This document shows, in pieces, positions 1 through 11,914 of a stretch of 64,000 nt of DNA. The position numbers and the translations under genes are program-made. The stretch's first letter is position 1, and the number at the start of each line of letters is the position of its first letter. The notes beneath the pieces are model-generated. The model was not told where the DNA came from, made no database searches, and saw only the letters and a program-made list of their open reading frames with translations. Origin of the DNA: Salminus brasiliensis (Eukaryota > Chordata > Actinopteri > Characiformes > Bryconidae); the NCBI RefSeq assembly GCF_030463535.1, contig NC_132878.1, forward strand, positions 32,631,761 through 32,695,760. The letters run 5' to 3'.

Positions 1-2133
1 CATTAGCACTGCTGAGGTAAATTTAACATTAGCACTGCTGAGGTAAATTTAACATTAGCACTGCTGAGGTAAATTTAATATTAGCACTGCTGAGGTAAAT
101 TTAACATTAGCACTGCTGAGGTAAATTTAACATTAGCACTGCTGAGGTAAATTTAATATTAGCACTGCTGAGGTACATTTAACATTAGCACTGCTGAGTT
201 ACATTTAACATTAGCACTGCTGAGGTAAACTTAATATTAGCACTGCTGAGGTAAATTTAATATTAGCACTGCTGAGGTAAATTTAATATTAGCACTGCTG
301 AGGTTAATTTAACATTAGCACTGCTGAGGTAAATTTAACATTAGCACTGCTGAGGTAAATTTAATATTAGCACTGCTGAGGTTAATTTAAGATTAGCACT
401 GCTGAGGTACATTTAAGATTAGCACTGCTGAGGTAAATTTAACATTAGCACTGCTGAGGTAAATTTAACATTAGCACTGCTGAGGTTAATTTAACATTAG
501 CACTGCTGAGGTAAATTTAACATTAGCACTGCTGAGGTTAATTTAAGATTAGCACTGCTGAGGTTAATTTAAGATTAGCACTGCTGAGGTTAATTTAACA
601 TTAGCACTGCTGAGGTACATTTAACATTAGCACTGCTGAGGTAAATTTAATATTAGCACTGCTGAGGTAAATTTAACATTAGCACTGCTGAGGTTAATTT
701 AACATTAGCACTGCTGAGGTAAATTTAATATTAGCACTGCTGAGGTAAATTTAACATTAGCACTGCTGAGGTAAATTTAATATTAGCACTGCTGAGGTAA
801 ATTTAAGATTAGCACTGCTGAGGTAAATTTAACATTAGCACTGCTGAGGTAAATTTAACATTAGCACTGCTGAGGTAAATTTAATAATAGCACTGCTGAG
901 GTAAATTTAATATTAGCACTGCTGAGGTTAATTTATGACTAGCACTGCTGAGGTACATTTAACATTAGCACTGCTGAGGTACATTTAACATTAGCACTGC
1001 TGAGGTAAATTTAATATTAGCACTGCTGAGGTAAATTTAATATTAGCACTGCTGAGGTACATTTAACATTAGCACTGCTGAGGTACATTTAACATTAGCA
1101 CTGCTGAGGTAAATTTAATATTAGCACTGCTGAGGTAAATTTAATATTAGCACTGCTGAGGTAAATTTAACATTAGCACTGCTGAGGTACATTTAACATT
1201 AGCACTGCTGAGGTTAATTTAATATTAGCACTGCTGAGGTAAATTTAATATTAGCACTGCTGAGGTACATTTAATATTAGCACTGCTGAGGTACATTTAA
1301 TATTAGCACTGCTGAGGTACATTTAACATTAGCACTGCTGAGGTACATTTAACATTAGCACCGCTGAGGTAAATTTAACATTAGCACCGCTGAGGTAAGT
1401 TTAACATTAGCACCGCTGAGGTAAATTTAACATTAGCACCGCTGAGGTAAATTTAACATTAGCACCGCTGAGGTACATTTAACATTAGCACTGCTGAGGT
1501 ACATTTAACATTAGCACTGCTGAGGTATATTTAAGATTAGCACTGCTGAGGTAAATTTAACATTAGCACTGCTGACGTAAGTTTAACATTAGCACTGCTG
1601 AGGTAAGTTTAACATTAGCACTGCTGAGGTCAATTTAAGATTAGCACTGCTGAGGTTAATTTAAGATTAGCACTGCTGGGGCTAATTTAAGATTAGCACT
1701 GCTGAGGTAAATTTAAGATTAGCACTGCTGGGGTAAATTTAATATTAGCACTCCTGGGGTAAATTTAATATTAGCACTGCTGGGGTAAATTTAATATTAG
1801 CACTGCTGAGGTTAATTTAAGATTAGCACTGCTGAGGTAAATTTAACATTAGCACTGCTGAGGTAAATTTAACATTAGCACTGCTGAGGTTAATTTAACA
1901 TTAGCACTGCTGAGGTAAATTTAAGATTAGCACTGCTGGGGTAAATTTAATATTAGCACTCCTGGGGTAAATTTAATATTAGCACTGCTGGGGTAAATTT
2001 AATATTAGCACTGCTGAGGTTAATTTAAGATTAGCACTGCTGAGGTACATTTAACATTAGCACTGCTGAGGTAAATTTAATATTAGCACTGCTGAGGTAA
2101 ATTTAATATTAGTGCTGCTGAGGTAAATTTAAG
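1..2133 (+). repeat. 26-bp minisatellite array 1 (82 units)
   Basis: Tandem repeat with a strict 26-base period. The core ATTAGCACTGCTGAGGT is almost invariant. Differences sit in the first base (c, t or g) and in the short AT-rich linker (gtaaattt, gttaattt or gtacattt). The first unit starts at base 1 and the last at 2107, which is exactly 81 periods, so the array has no net insertion or deletion. The left end is cut by the window. The right end runs into the relic LTR of a retrotransposon. The same unit forms arrays at 21.9-26.3 kb (opposite strand) and 46.9-48.7 kb. Confidence 0.97.
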
Positions 2134-2172
2134 ATATCAGTGACTTCATCACACTCCCCCAACCCAAGCGTG

Positions 2173-2517
2173 TTACTCCTCTGAGTATTGAGACAAAAAG
2201 TCAGCAGTAATGTTCTGGCAGCCCTTGCGATACCTCACCTGGAACCTGAATGGTTGGAGTGACAGGTACCAGCGGGTGATCCTGGCATCACTGTCCTTTA
2301 TTGTGGCCATCCACTGTAATGCTCGGTGATCAGTCTCCAGAACAAAGTCTACACCATCCAAGTAGTATTTTAATGAGTCCAGGGCCCATTTCACAGCTAG
2401 AGCCTCCTTCTCCACAGTGGAATACCTGGTTTCACTAGGATGGATTGGTTTCTGGTCCTCACTATCGCCTTGCAGCAACACTGCTCCAAGTCCCATTCCG
2501 GATGCATCTGTTTTCAC
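2173..2517 (-). pseudogene. RNase H domain of gypsy-type pol (relic)
   Basis: A 114-codon open stretch with the hallmarks of the RNase H region that follows gypsy reverse transcriptase: TDASGMGLGAVLLQ at the start (first catalytic Asp), Y-S-T-V-E-K-E-A-L-A (catalytic Glu), and ETDHRALQW (catalytic Asp in TDH). It ends in the usual connection after the RYRKG and N-x-x-A-D-x-L-S motifs. The frame is open here but disconnected from the reverse transcriptase upstream, so it is a fragment of a dead element. Confidence 0.8.
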
Positions 2518-2636
2518 TTCTTTGAGAAGTCAGGGCTGCCCAGAACTGGCTCTGAGCATAAACATGCTTTCAAATCCGAAAAGTAGCCTCACACTCCTCT
2601 GTCCACTTACCCTTCTGTCTTTCTTGCTCAAGACGG

Positions 2637-3430
2637 TCAGAACAGCAGCTCGACAAAGTTGAGAATGAATCCCTGATACCAACCGACTAGGCCTAGAAAG
2701 GACCTTACCCTCTTCTTGGTTGTGGGTGCAGGGCATGATACGACAGCCTCCACCGTGTTCACCTGTGGACGTATCACACCACTCCCCAATGTGTACCCGA
2801 GGTAGGAGACTTCTGCTTTTGTCTGATTGCATTTAGCAGGATTCGCCGTCAATCCCACAGTGACCATGCTCTACAGAACCCCAAGATGATGTAGGTGTTC
2901 CTCCCATGATGAACTGTAGATTACTCATCATCAGTGTAGGCTGCTGCTTAGGCCTCTGTGCCCTTCAACACCTCATCCACCGTTCTCTGAGCCAGCTCTG
3001 TGCCAACCGATTGGTATAACCCGACACACAGAAAGCCGTGATTTCTTTGGTTGCCTGGCTCAGTGGCACCTGCTAGTACCCCTTACACATATCCAGATTT
3101 GTTAAAAACGTGGACTTCTCCAGCCTTTCATTCAGTTCGTCAGCTCTTCGCATTGGTTAGAGGGTCAAAAGCAGAAACCGCATTCAGCTTTGAAAAGTCC
3201 ACACAGAATTTCAGGCCGCCACTCTTCTTGGGGACCAATACCACGGGGCGGCACCATTCTCTCCTTGATGGTTCGATCACCTTCATCTTTGGTTCCACCT
3301 CTTTCTTCATTTCAGGAATCAGGCGTGCTGGCACTCTGCAGTTTGTCTTATGGGCTTTGCCTTTGTCGGATGGATGTTGTGCTGCATGAAGCTTGTCTGT
3401 CCCAGTTCCTCCTCCTCCTCCACGGCTCAC
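2637..3430 (-). pseudogene. Reverse transcriptase of gypsy-type pol (relic)
   Basis: Two separated open stretches carry recognisable reverse transcriptase. At 3430-3140 are the EPSRREW, VLVPKKSGG and FCVDF-x-KLN motifs (RT N-terminal blocks). At 2867-2637 are G-L-T-A-N-P-A-K-C, YLGY, IRPQV and RSFLGLVGWY (thumb/connection). The catalytic YxDD block that should lie between them is not in frame and appears degraded. Multiple frameshifts make it non-functional. Confidence 0.75.
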
Positions 3431-3439
3431 ATCCAGAGA

Positions 3440-3998
3440 TGTTCAGCTGTCGTCTCTGTGGGTTCATGCCATGGTCTTAGCATGTTAATGTGGAAGCTTT
3501 GCAGTTTCTTTCTTCTGTCTGGCAGCGTCAGTTCATAAGTCATCTGGCCGACTCTTCTTTGGACCACGTAGGGCCCTTGTCATTTTGAGTGTTTTTCCCT
3601 GGCTTTAGCTCTCGTACTTTGGCTGACTTGTCTTTCATACAACAGCATGAATGGTAAAAAACACTGGATGCTTGTGGATCTTCTCTGTAAGTGAACAGAA
3701 GATATGGGAGCCATGTGTTCTGCACCTATTTCTGGTCACATTTTTGTCCAATGTGCTTTTCAGAGTCTTGTTGAAACGTTCGACCTGCCCATCCACCTGG
3801 GGATGGTGTGGTCCTTATGCCCCTAATGCCAAGCAGTTTAAACACATCTTTAATTTTCTTAGACATGAAGTATGTACACTGGTCTGTTATTACCTCTTTT
3901 TGCTTTTTATTTTTGCTATTACTCCAGTGCCCCTGTGTGGTTGAATAACTCACTAGCGGCTTAGGACCACTAGAAGACCCACTCACCAGCGCCCTCAT
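3440..3998 (-). pseudogene. Integrase of gypsy-type pol (relic), upstream of RT
   Basis: Minus-strand fragments match integrase core and C-terminal parts: D-Q-C-T-Y-F-M-S then LLGI and R-T-T-P (near 3890-3800), WLPYLLFTYRE (3720-3690), and a C-terminal stretch (M-T-Y-E-L, then HINMLRPWHEP near 3525-3450) that leads without a gap into the reverse transcriptase region. This continuity argues that integrase-before-RT is the native order and not a chance juxtaposition. The frame is broken and the active-site set is incomplete. Confidence 0.65.
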
Positions 3999-4090
3999 TC
4001 CCCCAGGGTCACCAGGTAAGTAACATGTTTAGTGACTGTCTCTGCTGTGTATGGGCTGGTGATGAGTCAGCCACCAGTAGCTTCATCACA

Positions 4091-5938
4091 AATGTAATTT
4101 ATTATATTTCTTAAATACTTGTTTAAATAGACTATTTTCATTCAATTTTTGCACACTCAAATGATCACAATTATGTAAGTATCCGGTCATGCTGAAGGTT
4201 TCATAAAATCCTAATTTTTAAATTGTTTACAAAACCTTGTAAAATTAAATAAATTCTCTGTGAATAATCAACCCAACTTTAAGTATTATTCCAGTAATAA
4301 CAAATGACACATTTGTTAACTAATGATTTATTATTAATTATTTAAATTAATTAAAGGAACAGTTAATGTAACTGGTCTGCTTCATAGGGTCACACCTGTC
4401 AAGCATTTTACAATTTGAACACAACATAAGCATAACCTCCACTATTCTTGATGCAGAGTAAATAGTACTGAGGCAATGTAAATCCACTCAGCAGCAGAGA
4501 AACATTTAGCATTACAGTATATTACATCATTTTATTTCGAGAGTGCTTTAAGTGAATTACTGTAGTTGTTTTTTATACATTTAGCAAATGTCCAAAAGTG
4601 TTTCAACACAAGTATTTAAGAAGCATATTAAATGAAACTAATTTCAACGAAAAGTAAAGGAATGTATTTATAAAAATATACTATATTTGTGGGATCTAAG
4701 CATTTGATGAAAGCGTAATATTATAATAATAATAATATGTATTTTAATATTTTAAATAAGTACATAACTTTGCTAGTATATTTAAAACATACATCTAAGT
4801 CAGTTTTTTTTCACTGGGGGAGTGTGGCTTCATGTTAGCTTGTACTAGCTTGGACTTTTTAGTACTTGGTAGGTGTGACCTTACATGGTCAATTAATTAC
4901 GCTTTCCCTTAACACTTATCTCCAGAACCGGAAACTGGATTGATGGTATAATAAAGCCTAGCATAGCGGAGTCTGCTTTTTCAACCAGAGGAAAATGGTG
5001 CCTTTTTCCTAATAACCTGGCTTATTAAGAGCACTAGTTCCTAATGGAAACACTAGACTCCAGTATGCTAAACTTTCTTATACTGCAGTGCACTAAAGTG
5101 TGCCTGCATTCACACTGATGATCAGTGCACTTGAACGGAACAGTAGTGTAACTCTGTGTTAAGTGTACTGAACTGTGCTAATCGAACTATTTTAAGTAGA
5201 GTTAGGTTGACTTTTTTAAATCCACATTTCACCTTTATTTGATTACCGAAATGAAAACATGTTTAATAAGTCTTGCACATGTAATAGTAAATGTAAAAAA
5301 ATAAACATTAAAATTGACAAGCAATGCTAACAACTACACAAATCTTGCTGACAATTTTGCTTTAGTGCAATAACAAACAACAAGAACATTGAGTCAACAT
5401 AGAGCCATACTTCTGCAACATTTAGCAATAAGACCAGGAAGCTATGCAACCAAATAAATTACAAATACAAACATAGGAGAAGGTATCTTGGGGTGAATGA
5501 CTTCTGAATGATGGCGAATAAAGATGGCAAGGCACACCCATCATGCAATTAGGTGGTGCCAGGAGCCAATGTGAGATTTGTGGGTTTTACTTAAATAAAC
5601 TGTATATTATTGAACCAGCACAGCTAACTCAGTTCCTGGACTTGTTGCGTAACAACATGGGAGATATGGGTAAATCCAACATCAGTTCTAATTATTTTTT
5701 GTGGGCTGCGTTTTTTTTTAAGATTATATGGGCCAATCTTTGTGATGACAAAATTCAGAACAGTTGAGTAATATGTGGGATAGATCCAGTTTGACCAACA
5801 GCAGAATACATTTTTGAAAAATGTACATTTTGTGTACACAAGTATATTTCATCAAAAATATGTAAGAAGTATATTCAATTAAACTAATTTTAACTAAAAG
5901 TAAATGTCATAGTATTTAGAAATATACTATGTAGAATA
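4091..5938. other. AT-rich non-coding DNA; upstream flank of gene copy A
   Basis: No gene is supported. Stretches near 4490-4800 and 5840-5935 resemble the upstream flanks of copies B, C and D (compare 14480-14790), so this is diverged shared flank. A block at 5500-5650 (containing ccaggagccaat and a following 'cctggacttgttg') recurs at 37130-37230 between copies C and D. Confidence 0.6.
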
Positions 5939-7467
5939 CAGTGTGTGCAGAATTATTAGGCAAGTTGTATTTGAGGATTCTTTTTATTATTGAACAACAA
6001 CTATGTTCTCAATCAACCCAAAAGACTAAATATCAAAGCTTAATATTTTTGGAAGTTGGAGTGTTTTTTTTTTTTTTTAGATCTTAGGAGGATATCTGTT
6101 TGTGAAGGTAACTATTACTGTGCAGAATTATTAGGCAACTTAATAAAAAACAAATATATACCCATCTCACTTGTTTATTTTCACCAGGCAAACCAATATA
6201 ACACAGAATTTAGATATAAACATTTATGACATTCAAAAACAAAACCAAAAACAAATCAGTGACCAATATAGCCACCTTTCTTTACGATGACACTCAAAAG
6301 CCTTCCAATCCATAGATTCTGTCAGTTGCTTGATCTGTTTACGATCAACATTGCGTGCAGCAGACACCACAGTCTCCCAGACACTGTTCAGAGAGGTGTA
6401 CTGTTTTCCCTCCCTGTAGATCTCACATTTAATGAGGGACCACAGGTTCTCTATGGGGTTCAGATCAGGTGAACAAGGAGGCCATGTCATCATTTTTTCT
6501 TCTTTTAGACCCTTACTGGCCAGCCACGCTGTGGACTATTTGGATGCATGTGATGGAGCATTGTCCTGAATGAAAATCATGTTTTTCTTGAACGATACCG
6601 ACTTCTTTCTGTACCACTGCTTGAAGAAGTTGTCTTCCAGAAACTGGCAGTAGGTCTGAGAGTTGAGCTTCACTCCATCCTCAATCCAAAAAGGTCCCAC
6701 AAGTTCATCTTTGATGATACCAGCCCATACCAGTACCCCACCTCCACCTTGCTGGCGTCTGAGTCGGAGTGGAGCTCTCTGCCCTCTACTGATCCAGCCT
6801 CGGGCCCATCCATCTGGCCCATCAAGAGTCACTCGCATTTCATCAGTCCATAAAACCTTCAGTCTTAAGATTTTTCTTGGCCCAGTCTTGATGTTTTATC
6901 TTATGTTTCTTGTTCAAAGGTGGTTATTTTTCAGCCTTCCTTACCTTGGCCATGTCCCTGAGTATCGCACACCTTGTGCTTTTTGATACTCCAGTAACGT
7001 TGCAGCTCTGAAATATGGCAAAACTGGTGGCAAATGGCATCTTGGCAGCTTCACGCTTGATTTTCCTCAATTCATGGGCAGTTATTTTGCGCCTTTTTTT
7101 TCAACATGTTTCTTGCAACCCTGTTGGCTATTTGCCATGAAACGCTTGATCGTTCTGTGATCACGCTTCAAAAGTTTCGCAATTTCAAGACTGCTGCATC
7201 CATCTGCAAGACATCTCACAATTTTTGACTTTTCAGAGTCTGTCAAATCTCTCTTCTGACCCATTTTGCCAAAGGAACGGAAGTTGCCTAATAATTAAGC
7301 ACACCTTATATAGGGTGTTGATGTCATTAGACCACACCCCTTCTCATTACAGAGATGCACATCACCTGATTTACTTGATTGGTAGTTGGCTTTCAAGCCT
7401 ATAGAGCTTGGAGTAGGACAACATGTGTAAAAAGGATGATGTGATCAAAATACTCATTTGCCTAGTG
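5939..7467 (-). mobile_element. Tc1-like transposon with IR/DR ends, inactive
   Basis: The left end starts right after a TA dinucleotide (5937-5938) with cagtgtgtgcagaattatta. The short motif gcagaattattaggcaa occurs again about 175 bases inside (near 6123). Its inverse occurs twice at the right end (near 7285 and 7457). Two direct repeats within each inverted end is the IR/DR layout of Sleeping Beauty-type fish Tc1 elements. The last bases of the right end are missing before the flanking TA. It has inserted into the upstream flank of gene copy A, since the matching flank continues on both sides. Confidence 0.88.
6233..7264 (-). pseudogene. Tc1/mariner transposase (broken)
   Basis: Three open pieces on the minus strand. 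The N-terminal helix-turn-helix is at 7264-7082 (starts MGQKRDLTDSEKSKIV, with DHRTIKRF). The middle catalytic piece is at 6838-6536, with VWAGI and then IFIQDNAPSHASK (second catalytic Asp). The C-terminal piece is at 6493-6233, with WPPCSPDLNPIENLWSLIK (DD34E glutamate). Stops and frameshifts separate the pieces, so no full-length protein can be made. Confidence 0.85.
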
Positions 7468-7539
7468 TACAATTTTAAATAAGTAAATAACTTAGCTAGT
7501 ATATTTACAACATGTTTAGACCAATCTCAGTATGTTTTA

Positions 7540-7873
7540 TTAATAGTGAACTGTATATTAATACACACAGGAAGCTCTTGTTTCTCTACAGGAAAACCAC
7601 CTGTACAGTTCCTTAATTTACTCTTATAGCAACGGTAACCGAGGGGCCGGGACTTGACGCAGGCCGATTGTGGGTTGCAAAGGGGTGGACAATTTTAGAT
7701 AAATGTAAATGTAATGGTGGTAGATTGACTTTGCTTTATAAATATAATACCAGTAGAGGAACATTAGAGAGATGTTTAGGCAGGGTGAATAAGTGAGCAC
7801 AACATGCCAGTAGAATAAGTTTCTCCAACAGCTGGATGATGTTCACTAACGCTGTGTTTTCTCCACTTTCCAG
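7540..7873 (+). promoter_or_regulatory. Decayed promoter/5' region of gene copy A
   Basis: Sequence from about 7548 follows the 5' region of copies B-E. The downstream half of the X-box-like element survives (tagcaacggtaacc near 7627-7641), as does part of the GC box. The sequence then jumps from gattgtg straight to the intron before exon 2. The CRE, exon 1 and the start codon are therefore deleted. The upstream TATA region has been replaced by the Tc1 insertion and diverged DNA. Confidence 0.6.
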
Positions 7874-10114
7874 ATGTCACAGAAGGGCAAGGTTGACAGT
7901 GGCCGCTCCTTGCCGAAATCACAGGGCTGCGTTCCTCCTGGAGCTTCTGAGAAGTACTTCAGGGGGAAACTGGGAAAGAGTGTCTCCAGTTAATAGGCTT
8001 CATTCTGAACTGTGATGATTACACTTCCATCTGGACTGGATTGTTTGCTACTGAGTAACGCTGTAGGTGCTGTGTATTAAATGTACTGTGTGAACTGTTC
8101 CCACAGCTCGTTCAGCAAACACCAGAGTTCGACCTGTCTGACCCCTACAAGAACGTGACCCATGGCACCTACAGCAGCCTCCATGATCCCCACCTGAAAA
8201 AGTTCTTCAAATGGCTGAAACAGGCTCCTTGCAGTGCTTCTGTACTGAATTTAGTCATTTATAAATAATGAATATTGAGGTAAAAGATTACTGAGAATAT
8301 TGAATACTGACTATTTAGTACAATATGTTGAATTGAAGTAAAGGTAGCAGATAATACTGCATTTAGAATAAGTACATAGTGGAAACCCTCAACACAGTTC
8401 ATACTCAGACAAGCTTCTAATCTAAGCCTTCATTTCAGGTGCTGTGCTCTCGAAAGGAGTTTCGACAGTACACAGACTACAAGTCTTCAGAAGAAGTGGA
8501 AAAAGCCCTGTCCTTCAGTCAAGAGGACTGTTAAAGGTGTTGCTGGACAGAAGACTTGGGCTCAGTGCTGCAGAATCAGAAGACTACAAGTGTGAAATCG
8601 GGAACCTTCTCCAAACTCCAAACCAAACTCTCCTCCTTTGAGCAGAGTCAATGAAGCTGTTGTGGCAGAGACAATGCTACAAAACCAGACCTTTACATTA
8701 TCAAGGTGCACACCAGAGGAGACCCTTGAAAACCTCATCCCCTCAAGTCCTCTGTGTGAAAAAGCCTTGAAGGTGCTCTTGGAGTTTATAACTGATTCAG
8801 CACTTAAACCAACAGCGTCCCAAAGTCACATCCCGTCCCCAAGCCTGCTCTCTGTGAAACAGATGAGTTTAGAGACCCTCAACGAAGTTCTGACCAATGT
8901 CGAGGACCAAATTACTGAAGCATTAAATCGACTCGACATGCTGGAGAACATGCTGAGACAAATTTCTAAGTTTCCCACCTTGGATAGTTCTAGTTCCAAA
9001 GACTCATCCAGCTCCTCCCAGTGTACCCCCAAATCTTCCTCAAAGAGCAGTTTGAGGGGCACGGTAGAGTCAGAGTCTGATGAGGGGCACAGGGGCACTT
9101 TGACACCTATTTTGAGTGACGCTCCCTGTGCCAGACAGGAACAAGTAAAAGAGAGTGTGACTGACTCTCCTGCTAATGTGCTCCACCAGCATGAGGAGAA
9201 TAAAAGTCAGTGTGAGATCCAGATTCCTAAAGAACTGGATGTCTGCACAACTACTCTCGTGCCTTGTGAAAGAGTAGGCTCTTCACAGCTTCAGGTGGCC
9301 CCCTTTTCCCCGCCCGAGGCAGTACTGAATGTACTGGAGGACACTGTTAGTGTGAAAGCTAAGAGCCTAAAGTCATCCAGCAGTAATGCTGTAGAGATCA
9401 CAGAGGCAGCTTTCATAGATGAGCATCCTGCTGAAGCAACAGGTGAGCTATCTTATGAACTGTAAACACTGTAAACACACCACAGATGAATAAAACACAA
9501 CAGAAAACACTGCTGATCAAAGCTGGAAGGAAACAACGCTCAGAAACTGACCCATTCCACCACAACTGATGCAGCTAATGAGTGTCAGAAGTCTTTGAAT
9601 AGCTGGATCAGGTGTGTGAGATTTGGGTTGGAACCTGCTTGGTAGACCTTTTTAGGAGGCGGGTTGGGGTTCTGGAACAGCGGTTCTCAAAGTGATCCTC
9701 AGGGACCAGATCTTTGCATTCTATTCATTGAGAGTTGGGTGATCTGTGTTTTTCATAATAGAAAATCAGTCTGGTGGAAGATAAGTGTATTAAATAATTC
9801 ACATATTAGTCTTGAGTCAGGACTTAAATTATATTAATATCCAGAATTCATCAGATTTCAACAGTGACAGTCACACCTTCAGGCAGAAAACAGAAAAAGT
9901 CACAATGTCAAAGTAGTCTGCACAGATACCTTTCTACTGTGTTCTAGATTGTTCTGTACATTTTACTGATTTGTCTTATTCTGTTCTCCAACACACAGGC
10001 TCCAAACCCAAGAAGAAGAATCAGGTGGGAACCTTTTTCAGGCGGACGTGGAAGGTGATTAAAAAGACCTTCAGCTGTTGCAGCCGCAACAAGAAGATCT
10101 ACCCTGCGGACTAA
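7874..10114 (+). pseudogene. FSIP2-like gene copy A (pseudogene)
   Basis: Same gene as copies B-E but disabled several times. Exon 1 is missing. Exon 2 (7874-7980) has lost its splice donor: the ggtaag seen in B is deleted. Exon 3 (from 8107) is cut off after about 104 of 162 bases by a deletion into the following intron. Exon 4 (8439-9442) has 2-base and 7-base deletions and a further frameshift near 8636. From 8638 the frame is open again to the donor at 9442/9443. Exon 5 (9999-10114) is intact and ends in the Cys-Cys basic tail. Exon 4 keeps roughly 130 bases (about 8600-8750) that are absent from B-E, so A preserves an older or different form of the protein. Confidence 0.85.
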
Positions 10115-10790
10115 TTTCCTCCTTATTATCACAACCCTGGAGGAGAGGTGGGATGCACAAGTATAGGAATTTCTATAGTAGGTCTATACAATGAGGTGCA
10201 GAAGTATTTGGACAGTGACAATTCTTGAAATTTTGCCTTTGTACAGAACCTCAGTGAAGCAATCAAAACGTGACTGAAGTGAAGACTTTTGTCTGTAATT
10301 CAAGAGGTTTAACAAAAATACTGCATTACTGTTTAGGAAGTACAGCCAACAACAAAGTCGCTCCACAGAAGACAACTAAAGTTTTCTGTAGAGCTATCCG
10401 GTGTCGACCAGAGGAGGACTGGTTTTCTCTTTTGAGTCTTAGTTCCTCTCAAAGTTTCTTCCTCTCGCTCTAAGGGACTTTTTCCTTGCCACTGTCGCCA
10501 CTGGCTTGCTCAAAAGAGGTTCGGATCCGGATATTTGTAAAGCTGCTTTTTAACATCCATTGTTTGTTAAACCCCTAGCATTCAAGCTGTTGAAATATTG
10601 TTACTGTTTAATTACTATTGAACCTCACTGTATATGATAACTAGGCCTAGAACAAACTGGAGAAAGTCAAACAGAAACTCTAACTGGCCCTGCTGCAAAA
10701 TCTAGAACTAGAAACACTTAACAAGAAGATCAAACTCAAAATTAATCCAGTCTTAAAAACACATTAACAAAAAGTCAGTATACAGCATCA
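10115..10790. repeat. 3' flank of copy A with dispersed DNA-transposon-like repeat
   Basis: Starts 70-100 bases after the stop codon. The stretch gaggtgcagaagtatttgga (10193) and the following 150 bases look like the end of a Tc1/mariner-type dispersed fish repeat. A conserved block then reads gtttcttcctc, ctaaggga, tttttccttgccactgtcgcc, a motif common in fish interspersed repeats. Equivalent blocks follow copies B (18225-18545), C (30640-30965), D (42215-42540) and E (51925-52250), so insertion preceded the gene duplication. The exact class is uncertain. Confidence 0.55.
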
Positions 10791-11279
10791 AGACACCACA
10801 CAGAACACTCAGAGAGCTCCATCTTTATGGAGGAGCTGATGAGCTCAGACCAGAGGCAGATGAGTCACACTCTCCCTCAGGTGAGGGGTGGAGCTTTGAG
10901 AGACTTGGCAGGCACATGGCTATTCCACATGTACACATAATGCACATGATCTGAAGCTTTGTTCAGTGCCTGACAGAGCCAGCAGAGGGAGCTTTCATGA
11001 CAGAACCCCTCAACTCACCCCAAGGTGCCTATTGGGGGACAAGGGCTGCCCCATCCATGTTTTGCTTCAGGGGCCGCGCCTTGAGTTCTGCTATGATGAA
11101 TCGCTCTGCTGGTCCTGTCAGGCTTTGGGTCATGTGCGTATCGGTTACATGTGGACTGGCCATGTGTCTGCCAAGCCCCTTCAAGGTCCGCCCCTCACCT
11201 GAGGGAGATTGTGAGACTCATCTGAGCTCCTCAACTCCTGCATGAAGATAGAGCTCTCTGGGTGTTCTGTATGGTGTCT
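10791..11279. mobile_element. Fold-back MITE-like element, copy A
   Basis: Roughly 120-130 base inverted ends begin agacaccacacagaacac (10791) and finish with the near-complement gtgttctgtatggtgtct (11279). They flank a core of about 240 bases. Pairing continues through gagctc, cctcaggtgaggggtgga and ggcacatgg on both sides. Open frames of 65-109 codons run through it, but they are carried by the inverted ends and look like by-products. The same element sits at the same place after every gene copy. Confidence 0.7.
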
Positions 11280-11914
11280 CGTTGTCAAATGAGACACCAC
11301 ACAAGGCAGCTGGGCCAAAAACTATGCGGATCGGAACGAGACATTTTGGAAATAGAATGGCCTTGGAAACGGGATCATGGAGAACACAGGAATGGAGATG
11401 GGGACAGGGACACGAACAAGTAGAGGAACTGGATCAACTCTGGACACAAAAACAGAACTTCTCTAAGACCCTGGACTGAAGCTTTTTCAAGTCCAGAAGT
11501 AGGGTTGAGAGCAACTCTGGCCACAAGAACTTATTATCAGTATCAGGGACTGACCTGAAAACAGAAACCAGACACCTCCTGGGAGTTGGGAATGGATTGG
11601 ATCAGACTTGAAGACCGGGAGTGGATTCTAAGAGCGGTCAGCATACGGCAACAAGAGACCCCAAAGAAAGCTCAGAGAGCTCCGCCTTTAGCTAAATCGT
11701 AGAGCTTGGAAGGGGTTGGCAAAGACGCGTAATATGATGCACATAATGCACATGGCTGGAAGCTTTGTGCAGTATAAAAATCTACCTCTCTTTTTCTATT
11801 TTGCCTCTTCTTTATTTTTTTTTTCATCTATTCTTTACACAATTTCATAATTTGGTCACAGTAATCCATATTACAGCAACATCCATTCAGTGAGAATAGG
11901 AGCATGTTATTGAA
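11280..11914. other. 3' flank of copy A, repetitive, no gene
   Basis: Collinear with the flanks of B, C and D. Near 11640-11790 there is a second, diverged copy of one end of the preceding fold-back element (agcatacggcaacaagagac, then agagctccgcc, then atgcacatggctggaagctttgtgcag). No coding region is supported. Confidence 0.5.

Larger units (their letters stand above)
2134..4090 (-). mobile_element. Ty3/gypsy LTR retrotransposon relic, Gmr1-like gene order
   Basis: Read on the minus strand, the order is a possible 5' LTR start (TGTGATGAAG, 4090-4081), integrase pieces, reverse transcriptase, RNase H, a purine-rich tract (2170-2154) and a second TGTGATGAAG (2153-2144). The minisatellite takes over about 10 bases later. 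Integrase upstream of reverse transcriptase is the reverse of the usual Ty3/gypsy order and is known from Gmr1-like elements of fish and other deuterostomes. Frameshifts and stops break the pol frame throughout, and gag and protease are not visible. The LTR call rests on ten shared bases next to a polypurine tract and is weaker than the pol call. Confidence 0.75.

Noticed and set aside
1..2133. Possible CRISPR array because of short regular repeats
   Set aside because: The repeats are directly tandem with no unique spacers, and the setting is a vertebrate genome.
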